Shown here in pieces: positions 1 to 5,780 of a stretch of DNA of 14,237 nt. Location of the stretch: NCBI GenBank assembly GCA_900547585.1, contig URHD01000049.1:1-14237 (forward strand), in the 5' to 3' direction. This stretch comes from an uncultured bacterium (GTDB taxonomy: Bacteria > Cyanobacteriota > Vampirovibrionia > Gastranaerophilales > Gastranaerophilaceae). How positions within the stretch are numbered: position 1 is the first letter of the stretch; the number at the start of each line of letters is the position of its first letter. Both the position numbers and the translations under genes were made by a program. The notes under the pieces were generated by a model. It saw nothing but the letters and a program-made list of their open reading frames with translations. It did no database searches and had not been told where the DNA came from.

Positions 1-10
1 CGTGCAAAAT

Positions 11-37
11 AAAAAAAAAAAAAAAAAAAAAAAAAAA
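11..37. repeat. 27-nt poly-A homopolymer upstream of truA
   Basis: Positions 11-37 are an uninterrupted run of 27 A, preceded by AAAAT. The rest of 1-122 holds no gene that I can see. It has short self-complementary pieces (CGACGC near 87-92 with GCGTTG near 103-108) but no convincing promoter, terminator or tRNA. In cyanobacteria and Firmicutes rplQ usually lies upstream of truA; it is not visible in these 122 bases. A homopolymer this long is prone to assembly or length error, and its place at the window edge may mean a contig end. Confidence 0.8.
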
Positions 38-122
38 GCCGTAACGGCGGTTACACTAGAATCTACAGAATGCCCCCCAGACGCGGCGACGCTTCTGAAA
101 TGGCGTTGATTCAGCTTGTATA

Positions 123-902
123 ATGCCCAAATATGCGCTAATTGTTGAATATATCGGCACCAATTATGCGGGTTCGCAAATCCAGCCCGACCGGATAACA
201 ATCCAATCGGAATTGGAGCGGGCACTTGGTACATTGATAAAATCGGAGGGAAATTTCCCCCGTAAAATAAAAACTATATTCTCAGGACGCACCGACGCGG
301 GTGTGCATGCGAGAGGGCAGGTTGTCCATTTTGTGAGCGAGGAACCAATTGTTGCTTCAAGGTTTTTGAACTCATTGAACGGGCTTTTGCCTCAGGATAT
401 CAGCGTTTCTTCAATAAAAGAGGTTGCTGATGACTTTCATGCACAAAAAAGCGGGCGATTCCGGCGATATCAGTATAAAATCGTCAACCGTTCGCAGCGC
501 AGCGCCTGGGATTTTCATTCTTTGCTCGTGAGAGAACCTCTTAATCTGGCGAGAATGAACGAGGCATTGAGCTTTTTGCTCGGGGAACATGATTTTTCCT
601 CGTTCAAATCTTCTCAATCCTCAAACCCTGCGGTCGTCTGTACAGTTTATAAAGCCGAAGCCGTGAAATCGGGTGATTTTATCACAATCGAAATCGTTGC
701 AAATCGCTTTTTGTACAACATGGTACGGACGATAGTCGGAACTTTGCTGATGATTGAGCACAAAAACCTGAAACCCGGGTTGATGGGCGAGATTTTAGAG
801 GCAAAAGACCGCAAAAAAGCAGGCCCGACAATCAGCCCGGACGGGTTGACGCTGGTTGAAGTGGGATATACCCCGTATCAACCGGAAATACATAAAAAAT
901 AA
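123..902 (+). CDS. truA: tRNA pseudouridine(38-40) synthase TruA
   Basis: TruA converts uridines 38, 39 and 40 of the tRNA anticodon stem to pseudouridine in the cytoplasm. The 259-aa length is normal for the family. The signature FSGRTDAGVHA at residues 53-63 contains the catalytic Asp58. RRYQYKI near residues 113-119 and the C-terminal ANRFLYNMVRTIVGTL block are also typical of TruA. The ATG at 123 gives the expected N-terminus (MPKYAL) but has no Shine-Dalgarno sequence; a TATAAT at 119-124 overlaps the start codon and is probably chance. It is followed after 25 bases by rplM and rpsI, the usual cyanobacterial and Firmicutes order, so co-transcription with ribosomal protein genes is likely. 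Confidence 0.97.
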   Translation: MPKYALIVEYIGTNYAGSQIQPDRITIQSELERALGTLIKSEGNFPRKIKTIFSGRTDAGVHARGQVVHFVSEEPIVASRFLNSLNGLLPQDISVSSIKEVADDFHAQKSGRFRRYQYKIVNRSQRSAWDFHSLLVREPLNLARMNEALSFLLGEHDFSSFKSSQSSNPAVVCTVYKAEAVKSGDFITIEIVANRFLYNMVRTIVGTLLMIEHKNLKPGLMGEILEAKDRKKAGPTISPDGLTLVEVGYTPYQPEIHKK

Positions 903-927
903 CTAACACTATGGAGATAACTGAAAA

Positions 928-1365
928 ATGAAAACTTATTCAGCAAAACCTCTTGAAGTTGAAAGAAAATGGTATGTAATCGACGCTGAGGGCAAAACTC
1001 TCGGAAGATTGGCTACTGTTTGCGCTAACCTTTTAAGAGGAAAAACCAAACCGAATTATACTCCTAACGTTGATACAGGCGATTTTGTAATTGTTATCAA
1101 TGCGGACAAAATTCAGGTTTCCGGTAAAAAAGAAACTGACAAAATTTACTACCACCACACCGGTTTTCCGGGCGGGTTGAAATCAATTTCTTTCAAAGAC
1201 TTGATGGAAAAAGACCCGACAAAAGCTATTGAAAAAGCTGTAAAAGGCATGCTTCCGCACAACACTCTGGGCGCAGAACAATTCACAAAGCTCAAAGTTT
1301 ATGCGGGCGCTGAACATCCTCACGCAGCTCAAAAACCTGAAGTTTATGAAATGGAGGTTAAATAA
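928..1365 (+). CDS. rplM: 50S ribosomal protein L13
   Basis: L13 is an early-assembling protein of the large ribosomal subunit. The 145-aa product matches the family length. It has the expected opening (WYVIDAEGKTLGRLA, residues 15-29), GDFVIVINADKI around residues 51-62, the YYHHTGFPGG segment near residues 74-83, and KGMLPHN around residue 110. A GGAG at about 912-915 lies ahead of the ATG. The stop TAA shares its last base with the rpsI start (TAATG), so L13 and S9 are translationally coupled, as in most bacteria. Confidence 0.98.
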   Translation: MKTYSAKPLEVERKWYVIDAEGKTLGRLATVCANLLRGKTKPNYTPNVDTGDFVIVINADKIQVSGKKETDKIYYHHTGFPGGLKSISFKDLMEKDPTKAIEKAVKGMLPHNTLGAEQFTKLKVYAGAEHPHAAQKPEVYEMEVK

Positions 1366-1760
1366 TGGCTAAAGATACAATCATGGCAACAGGCAGAAGA
1401 AAAACCTCTATCGCAGTTGTAAAATTGGTTAAAGGCAAAGGCAGAGTATTCGTAAACGGAAAAACTCTCGCTGCATACATCGGCAACCGTCCGGCGCTTG
1501 AGATGCAAATCTTCAAACCGCTCGCTTTGACTGAAAATATGGAAAACTACGATGTTCGCGTTAAAGCAGTCGGTGGCGGAATCTCTTCTCAGGCCGGTGC
1601 TATTAGACACGGCATTTCAAGAGCTCTTCTTCAGGTTAACCCTGACTTCCGCCCTGTTTTGAAGGCAGAAGGACTTTTGACAAGAGATGCAAGAGTTAAA
1701 GAACGTAAAAAATACGGCAGAAAAAGAGCTAGAAAAAGATTCCAGTTCTCAAAACGTTAG
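1365..1760 (+). CDS. rpsI: 30S ribosomal protein S9
   Basis: S9 sits in the head of the small subunit and its C-terminal tail reaches the P-site tRNA. The 131-aa product shows ATGRRKTSIAVVKL (residues 8-21), GGGISSQAGAIRHGISRAL (about residues 71-89) and the basic tail ending in FSKR, with the invariant final Lys-Arg. The ATG overlaps the rplM stop by one base, and GGAGG just inside the end of rplM (about 1352-1356) is the ribosome binding site. No rpmE or other ribosomal gene follows. The operon ends at the hairpin terminator about 80 bases downstream. Confidence 0.98.
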   Translation: MAKDTIMATGRRKTSIAVVKLVKGKGRVFVNGKTLAAYIGNRPALEMQIFKPLALTENMENYDVRVKAVGGGISSQAGAIRHGISRALLQVNPDFRPVLKAEGLLTRDARVKERKKYGRKRARKRFQFSKR

Positions 1761-1842
1761 AGGATTGCAAGCAGAGGCTGGAGGACTTTGCCAAGCAAGG
1801 GCCGAAACGCCGTTTATCGCGAGCAACCAAGCATCAAACTGC

Positions 1843-1871
1843 AAAAAGCGGGTACAAAACCCGCTTTTTTT
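1843..1871 (+). terminator. Intrinsic terminator of truA-rplM-rpsI
   Basis: Arms AAAAAGCGGGT (1843-1853) and ACCCGCTTTTT (1859-1869) pair over 11 bp around the 5-nt loop 1854-1858, followed by further T to 1871. It lies 82 bases after the rpsI stop. The GCGGG/CCCGC core is the same as in the terminator at 2790-2818. The 1761-1842 stretch between rpsI and the hairpin shows no gene. Confidence 0.88.
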
Positions 1872-1931
1872 ATTACGATTTGTAAAATATTCTAATAATT
1901 TTCTAAAGAGAAGAGTAAGAAATGACGATAG

Positions 1932-1937
1932 TATAAT
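1932..1937 (+). promoter_or_regulatory. Candidate -10 box for RNA copy 1 and the 146-aa gene
   Basis: A perfect TATAAT lies 4 bases before the conserved CCGAG start of the RNA element, which would put the transcript start at or next to the first conserved bases. The -35 region at the usual spacing (about 1909-1914, AGAAGA) is poor, so this rests on the -10 box and its position after a terminator. Upstream of RNA copy 2 the corresponding bases (TATGAA, 2539-2544) are a weaker match. Confidence 0.45.
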
Positions 1938-1940
1938 TTG

Positions 1941-2042
1941 TCCGAGAAAAATTCGTGATGAGGAACACTCGCCGAATCAAATATGACTAAATGTCATATT
2001 TGATAAGAGGAAAGAATCGGCTAAGGCGACACTAGATTAGAT
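1941..2042 (+). ncRNA. Candidate structured RNA element, copy 1 (novel family)
   Basis: This ~102-nt element matches a second copy at 2549-2662. The 5' block (1941-1968) agrees at 25 of 28 bases. The 3' block (2005-2042) agrees at 33 of 38, and its last 17 bases (2026-2042) are identical. The middle is unrelated in sequence but folds in both copies. Here a perfect 12-bp hairpin is formed by 1976-1987 and 1993-2004, extended by GCCGA (1971-1975) pairing with TCGGC (2017-2021). TCGC (1969-1972) could instead pair with GCGA (2026-2029). Conserved ends around a variable hairpin are typical of structured regulatory RNA. It ends about 26 bases before the start codon of the 146-aa gene, so it could be its 5' leader. 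I do not recognise an Rfam family. Confidence 0.6.
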
Positions 2043-2068
2043 ACAAAGCTCAAGAAAAGGAGAATATT

Positions 2069-2509
2069 ATGAATATTGACAAAATAGGATTATCTGCAAT
2101 TTGGACAGATTGGAGCAAAGCTTTGGAAAAAATAATTATGCCAAATCAAGATGAAAATGTTCCTATTATGTTTGATGAAAGTCCTGATGAGGAGCCCGCG
2201 GTCGATATTGATTATAACGACCCCAAAAATCAATTTTCACAAACTGGTTTAAATATAACAAAATTCAAAAATACGGTTAGCCGCGCGGAGGCATTCGAAA
2301 ATCCGAGCGGTTTTGTAACTGATGAAGCATCTCTTAATATCGATTACAGCGATCCCAAAAATCAACTTGCAAAGACTGATGTGGATATTGATTATAACGA
2401 CCCCAAAAATCAGCTTGCACAAACTGGTTTAAATATAACAAAATTCAAAAATACGGTTAGCCGCGCTGAGGCATTCAAAAGTCCGAAAGGTTTTGTGACT
2501 GATGACTAG
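2069..2509 (+). CDS. Repeat-containing protein of unknown function, 146 aa
   Basis: I do not recognise this protein. It has a strong ribosome binding site (AAAAGGAG, about 2056-2063) before the ATG. The first ~44 residues are unique, with two Trp near positions 12 and 15 and an acidic stretch. Then come two ~42-residue units (about 45-86 and 105-146) sharing IDYNDPKNQ, TGLNITKFKNTVSRAEAF and GFVTD. A truncated 15-residue middle unit (NIDYSDPKNQLAKTD, residues 89-103) separates them. There is no signal peptide or membrane segment. Four of ten base changes between the units are synonymous and the repeat stays in frame, which supports real coding. It is flanked by two copies of a candidate structured RNA, so it may be controlled by the first copy or be cargo of a duplicated cassette. 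Confidence 0.7.
   Translation: MNIDKIGLSAIWTDWSKALEKIIMPNQDENVPIMFDESPDEEPAVDIDYNDPKNQFSQTGLNITKFKNTVSRAEAFENPSGFVTDEASLNIDYSDPKNQLAKTDVDIDYNDPKNQLAQTGLNITKFKNTVSRAEAFKSPKGFVTDD
2201..2505 (+). repeat. In-frame 125-bp direct repeat, 180-bp period
   Basis: 2201-2325 and 2381-2505 agree at 115 of 125 bases, with an offset of exactly 180 bp (60 codons). A shorter related piece lies at about 2337-2380. The high DNA identity indicates recent tandem duplication, or gene conversion, within the 146-aa gene. Confidence 0.9.
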
Positions 2510-2548
2510 TCAGTACGGGAGTTTTGTGTCCGTTAATATATGAATTTC

Positions 2549-2662
2549 TCCGAGAAAAGTTCGTGATAAGGACCACCTTGCCGCTCCCCCCGCTAATGGC
2601 GGGAACGATTGAGTATCGTTTGGTGAGAGGTAAGAATTTGCTAATGCGACACTAGATTAGAT
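2549..2662 (+). ncRNA. Candidate structured RNA element, copy 2
   Basis: This is the second copy of the element at 1941-2042, ~114 nt long. Conserved blocks are 2549-2576 and 2625-2662. The variable middle holds two different hairpins instead of one: CCCGC (2589-2593) with GCGGG (2599-2603), and AACGAT (2604-2609) with ATCGTT (2615-2620). AAGG (2568-2571) pairs with CCTT (2576-2579), where copy 1 has GAG with CTC. TTGC (2578-2581) pairs with GCGA (2646-2649), where copy 1 has TCGC, so C-G becomes U-G. No gene follows this copy; it runs directly into the inverted repeat at 2662. It may be an orphan left after loss of its gene, or a free-standing small RNA. Confidence 0.6.
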
Positions 2663-2791
2663 TTTGCAAAGCATATAATTTCTATTTTCCGTTCCGATTC
2701 CTCCGGCTACGCAGCAATATATGACTACTATTCTTAATATTTGACGCCTCCCCCATAGTCACTCCAAATAGAAATTATATGCTTTGCAAAA
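2662..2791. repeat. 26-bp perfect inverted repeat, 78-nt loop
   Basis: The left arm 2662-2687 and right arm 2766-2791 are exact reverse complements over 26 bases, and pairing stops at both ends. The 78-nt loop contains CGATTC near its start (2695-2700) and no open gene. The left arm begins at the last base of RNA copy 2, and its GCAAAGC has a partner (ACAAAGC) just after RNA copy 1. The arm therefore seems to include ancestral RNA-flanking sequence, with the right arm an inverted copy. A similar structure with different arms lies at 7911-7991. I see no flanking target-site duplication. Confidence 0.85.
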
Positions 2792-2818
2792 AAGCGGGAT
2801 TTTGAGGTTCCCGCTTTT
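2790..2818 (-). terminator. Intrinsic terminator of dapA, probably bidirectional
   Basis: AAAAGCGGGA (2790-2799) pairs with TCCCGCTTTT (2809-2818) over 10 bp around a 9-nt loop. On the minus strand it follows the dapA stop by 5 bases and runs into six T (from the A run 2788-2793), giving a strong terminator. On the plus strand it has only four T, but it could also stop transcripts from the RNA copy 2 and inverted repeat region. Confidence 0.85.
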
Positions 2819-2823
2819 GTTGG

Positions 2824-3705
2824 TTAAATGAAATTTTTTAAAACGCTGTAAAGTTCGGCTGTTTCTGCTTCATCGAGCTCGATGAGCGGTCTTCTGACGT
2901 AATTTTTACAAATCCCCATTTTTTCAAGACACTGCTTAACTGGAACGGGGTTTGGTGCCATAAAAATCTTTTTAAACAACGGATAAAGCCTCAAATGCGC
3001 CTCGGTTGCTTCTGCAACGCGACCTGATTTGTAAAGATTAATCATTGCTTTCATTTCGCGTCCGATAACGTGCGATGCGACGCTGATTACGCCGTAAGCG
3101 CCAACTGACATCATTGGCAGCGTGAGGCTGTCGTCGCCGGAATAAATCAAAAAGTCGTCAGGGCAGGCGCGGCGTGTTTCTGTGATTACGTCCATGTCTG
3201 CAAGGCTCTGTTTTACGGCAACAATGTTTTTGTGGGCTTTTGCGAGCTGTCCGATGGTTTCTGGCTTCATTGTAATGCCGGTTCTGCCGGGGATGTTGTA
3301 CAAAATGATGGGTAAATCGGTTGATTTTGCGATTGTGCCAAAATGCTCGAGCAAACCTTTTTGCGATGGTTTGTTATAATAAGGAACAACCGACAAAATC
3401 GCATCAGCTCCTGAATCTTTTGCATTTTTTGTTGCCATAACCGCTGTTTGCGTGCAATTTGAACCAGCCCCGAAGATGAGCTTGCAGCGTCCAGCTGCTT
3501 TTTCTTTTACAAATTTAAAAAGTTCGACTTCTTCGTCGTGAGTCAGGGTAGGTGATTCGCCTGTTGTGCCTGCGGCGAGAATTGCGTCAGTGCCGGAGTT
3601 GATGAGGTGGTTTATGAGCTTTTCCAGAGCCGGAAAGTCAATTTTTCTGTCTTCTGTCATTGGCGTAATCATCGCCGTAATAATTTCACCCGCATCGTAA
3701 CGCAT
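2824..3705 (-). CDS. dapA: 4-hydroxy-tetrahydrodipicolinate synthase DapA
   Basis: DapA condenses pyruvate with aspartate semialdehyde, the first committed step to lysine and meso-diaminopimelate for peptidoglycan. From the ATG at 3705 it is 293 aa, close to the E. coli length. Visible features are AAGTTGESPTLT with Thr47-Thr48, Tyr110 in PYYNKP, Tyr136 in LYNIPGRTG with Arg141, Schiff-base Lys165 in VAVKQS, and NPVPVK near residue 252. The residue after the catalytic Lys is Gln where Glu is usual. The frame stays open to 3882, but AAGGAG before 3705 and a promoter at 3737-3765 set the start. It is the last gene of the minus-strand run, with its own promoter and terminator. Confidence 0.96.
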   Translation of the reverse strand: MRYDAGEIITAMITPMTEDRKIDFPALEKLINHLINSGTDAILAAGTTGESPTLTHDEEVELFKFVKEKAAGRCKLIFGAGSNCTQTAVMATKNAKDSGADAILSVVPYYNKPSQKGLLEHFGTIAKSTDLPIILYNIPGRTGITMKPETIGQLAKAHKNIVAVKQSLADMDVITETRRACPDDFLIYSGDDSLTLPMMSVGAYGVISVASHVIGREMKAMINLYKSGRVAEATEAHLRLYPLFKKIFMAPNPVPVKQCLEKMGICKNYVRRPLIELDEAETAELYSVLKNFI

Positions 3706-3736
3706 TTTTTGCTCCTTTTTAACTTTGTATGAATCT

Positions 3737-3765
3737 AGTATAGTCCAATTTTCAGGCGTTTGCAA
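3737..3765 (-). promoter_or_regulatory. Sigma-70-type promoter of dapA
   Basis: On the minus strand TTGCAA (3760-3765) and TATACT (3737-3742) are separated by exactly 17 bases. The -35 box overlaps the last codons of the upstream acyltransferase gene (stop at 3752-3754). It predicts a start about 25 bases before the dapA ATG, allowing dapA expression independent of the upstream genes. Confidence 0.72.
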
Positions 3766-4444
3766 AATCTTTCTGATCTTGCGCTTCGCTGTTTTCTGAT
3801 TCGGTTTCAATATAATGGTAATGGCACATTGAGGCGACTTGTTTGCCCCAGGTTTCAATAATTTCGTCCTGCGAAAGCTCATGCGAAATCAGCGTGCCGA
3901 TTTGGACTTTAATTTTTGCTTTGAACGGAATCCAGTTGTATTTTTCCACACCGACGATAGAAATCGGCAAAACATCACATTTTGCAGCTTTTGCGATTAC
4001 TGCAAAGCCTTTGTTTACTTTTTCGATTGTGTTATTTCTGCGGATTCCGCCCTGAGGGAAAATTCCGAGCATCCATTTGCTTTTAAAAACTTCTTTTACG
4101 GTTTTTATTGTCGAAACTTCAAGTTTTTCGCGATTTACCGCAAAAGCGCCCAGATAATCCATACAAAAGACAAAAAACGGGTTGCCCTCAAAAAGCTCTT
4201 TTTTGGCCATATATGCAACCGGTTTTTTGACCGCAACTGAAACCAGAAACGGGTCAAAGTAAGAAATATGATTTGCTGCACAGATAAATCGTTTCCCTTC
4301 CGGTATATTTTCTCTTCCTGTTATCTCAAATTTGTAAAACAGCCAGAAAATAGGCACAGCAACAAAGTACATCCAAAATTTCTGAAAACAACTTCTTATA
4401 AAATTGAACTCATCCGCGGTTCTTTTAGCATAATTTCTTTTCAT
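3752..4444 (-). CDS. PlsC-type lysophospholipid acyltransferase, paralogue 2
   Basis: This 230-aa PlsC-family protein would transfer an acyl chain to lysophosphatidate or a related lysolipid at the cytoplasmic face of the membrane. The HX4D catalytic motif is NHISYFD (His59, Asp64). The second motif, usually FPEGTR, reads FPQGGIRR (residues 129-136), with a changed and longer spacing. NKGFAVIAKAA, VLPISIVG and an N-terminal hydrophobic segment (about residues 22-37) fit the family. The upstream neighbour is a paralogue with the same N-terminal pattern (KR-A-EFN), so the two arose by tandem duplication. The start at 4444 follows AAGGAAAG. Substrate preference may differ from the first copy because of the altered motif. 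Confidence 0.88.
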   Translation of the reverse strand: MKRNYAKRTADEFNFIRSCFQKFWMYFVAVPIFWLFYKFEITGRENIPEGKRFICAANHISYFDPFLVSVAVKKPVAYMAKKELFEGNPFFVFCMDYLGAFAVNREKLEVSTIKTVKEVFKSKWMLGIFPQGGIRRNNTIEKVNKGFAVIAKAAKCDVLPISIVGVEKYNWIPFKAKIKVQIGTLISHELSQDEIIETWGKQVASMCHYHYIETESENSEAQDQKDFANA

Positions 4445-4475
4445 CTTCTTTCCTTATCCCAGATTTGTTAAAAAA

Positions 4476-5123
4476 TTAAACCTCAGCCAGCTTGTATTGC
4501 TTTCCTGTTAGTTCTGAAATAGAACTGCACCATTGTCTCATCATTTCATCTACATTGTCACTGTATGGAATGATTTTGCCTACTTTGACAGTTAGTTTTT
4601 CACTGAACGGAAAGCGGATTTTCTTGTCTGAACCAATAAGCGCTACGGGCAAAATGTCCGATTCTGTTACTTTTGCAAAGGTTGCAAATCCTTTGTTGAT
4701 TTTCTCGATTTTATCGCCGGAATCTCTAGTTCCTTGGGGAAAAAGGCCGAGCGCCCAATCGGTGTTTTTTATTGAAAGTGCTGTTTTTATAGTAGAAACT
4801 GCGACTTTGCCTCTTTTTACTGCAAAAGCCCCGCACCAGTCCATTAAGGTGCGCGAGAAAAAGCTTTCAAAAAGTTCCTCTTTTGCCATAAATGCTACTG
4901 TTTTTTTCTTCAATGCACCAGCAACAATGAATGGATCTTTGCCTGAAATATGGTTCGCCGCGACAATGAAGCGTGATTTTTCAGGAATATTCTCAAGCCC
5001 TTCAACTTTGTAGTTGTAGAATAATTTTATATAGCTGCCGAAACATACCTTGCAAACAAGCCATTGAAAAAATTTTCTGAACCTGTTGAATTCGGAGGCT
5101 TCTCTTTTTGTAAACTGTCGCAT
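4476..5123 (-). CDS. plsC: PlsC-type 1-acylglycerol-3-phosphate acyltransferase, paralogue 1
   Basis: This 215-aa PlsC-family acyltransferase probably makes phosphatidic acid from lysophosphatidic acid for membrane lipids. The catalytic HX4D motif is NHISGKD (His58, Asp63), and the acceptor-binding motif FPQGTR is at residues 128-133. INKGFATFAK and ILPVALIG follow. A weakly hydrophobic N-terminal helix (about residues 18-36) could sit at the membrane. The paralogue lies 31 bases downstream on the same strand. The start at 5123 has a modest AAGGAA site upstream. The 59-base gap before it contains a possible promoter, so expression may be partly separate from the ruvC-mtnA genes. Exact substrate is inferred from family only. 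Confidence 0.9.
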   Translation of the reverse strand: MRQFTKREASEFNRFRKFFQWLVCKVCFGSYIKLFYNYKVEGLENIPEKSRFIVAANHISGKDPFIVAGALKKKTVAFMAKEELFESFFSRTLMDWCGAFAVKRGKVAVSTIKTALSIKNTDWALGLFPQGTRDSGDKIEKINKGFATFAKVTESDILPVALIGSDKKIRFPFSEKLTVKVGKIIPYSDNVDEMMRQWCSSISELTGKQYKLAEV

Positions 5124-5148
5124 TTTCTTCTGATTTCCTTTTTATAAT

Positions 5149-5176
5149 ATTTTAACACCAAAAATCCGTCAGGCAA
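5149..5176 (-). promoter_or_regulatory. Possible promoter of the acyltransferase pair
   Basis: On the minus strand TTGCCT (5171-5176) and TAAAAT (5149-5154) are 16 bases apart, upstream of the ATG at 5123. The match is moderate and the region is AT-rich, so chance is possible. Confidence 0.35.
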
Positions 5177-5182
5177 AATGTA

Positions 5183-5779
5183 TTAATCTTCTAAAACCGC
5201 TTTGTCTTTGGTTTCTGTATTAAACATGTCGAGCAGTTTTTGAAAATCACCATCCACACCGAAAGCGAATTCCGGTACGGAGCAATATCCGTTTCTGTCA
5301 CCGAATATTACCCTTATGCGGCGCTGGTCGATGTTTATGATTTTAGGATTAAACTCTGTTGAGCCGATTCCTCCTGCCAGAGGTTTTTGCTGGAGCGTCA
5401 TAAAAATCTTTGTCGCCGGAAGCCTGTGGACTTCATTGTTCTCTTTTACCACATAGGTTTTGTATCCCAAATAGGTCATGTGGCTGTTTTTTGACTTGTA
5501 CAGACGGGGAGTTTTTAAAGTAATCTCAAGATGTTTCCCCACATTCTTCATGTCATTAACCGAACGGTCGCTCATAAGGACATTCAGGTTAATATCGTAT
5601 GTGTCGTAAATTATTTTTTCCAAAATAGGCTGGATTTCACTGTAATCTTTTTCAATTTTTACGACTTCACCATCTTTGTAGAGGCAAATGTTGCATTTTT
5701 CTGTTGAAATATCAGCTGCAAGGGTTTGCAGGGTTGATATAAGAAGAATTGAAATTGTTATTAATATTTTTTTCAACAT
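5183..5779 (-). CDS. Secreted protein of unknown function with CNIC motif
   Basis: I do not recognise this 198-aa protein. Residues 1-21 form a classical signal peptide: positive MLKK, a hydrophobic core, and a likely cleavage after TLA before ADIS. The mature part starts with a CNIC motif (Cys29, Cys32) and has a further Cys in NGYCSV late in the chain, so a disulfide or metal site is possible. It is polar with predicted beta-type segments and a charged tail, and no membrane helix after the signal. It starts one base after the mtnA stop, so it is co-translated with mtnA, although nothing links it functionally to methionine salvage. It is probably periplasmic or surface-exposed. Confidence 0.82.
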   Translation of the reverse strand: MLKKILITISILLISTLQTLAADISTEKCNICLYKDGEVVKIEKDYSEIQPILEKIIYDTYDINLNVLMSDRSVNDMKNVGKHLEITLKTPRLYKSKNSHMTYLGYKTYVVKENNEVHRLPATKIFMTLQQKPLAGGIGSTEFNPKIINIDQRRIRVIFGDRNGYCSVPEFAFGVDGDFQKLLDMFNTETKDKAVLED

Positions 5780-5780
5780 T

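Noticed and set aside
41..70. Possible third, truncated copy of the RNA 3' block upstream of truA (ACACTAGA at 53-60, with GTAACGGCGG before it)
   Set aside because: Only an 8-base match plus a loose one, with an altered following sequence and no 5' block. Too weak to call.
1951..1980. Hammerhead-like string TGATGAG with GCCGAAT in RNA copy 1
   Set aside because: The core bases are wrong (GTGATGAG and GAAT instead of CTGATGAG and GAAA), and copy 2 lacks the GAA part altogether.
1687..1986. 99-codon open frame running from rpsI through the terminator
   Set aside because: It overlaps rpsI out of frame, crosses the terminator and enters the RNA element; no ribosome binding site or recognisable domain.
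2662..2791. Integron attC site or MITE
   Set aside because: No GTTRRRY-type core sites at the ends and no integrase nearby; no flanking target duplication, and the arms are not shared with the second inverted repeat.
3706..3882. Longer DapA with a 59-residue N-terminal extension
   Set aside because: The extension overlaps the end of the acyltransferase gene and the dapA promoter, is unlike the family, and the internal ATG at 3705 has a strong ribosome binding site.
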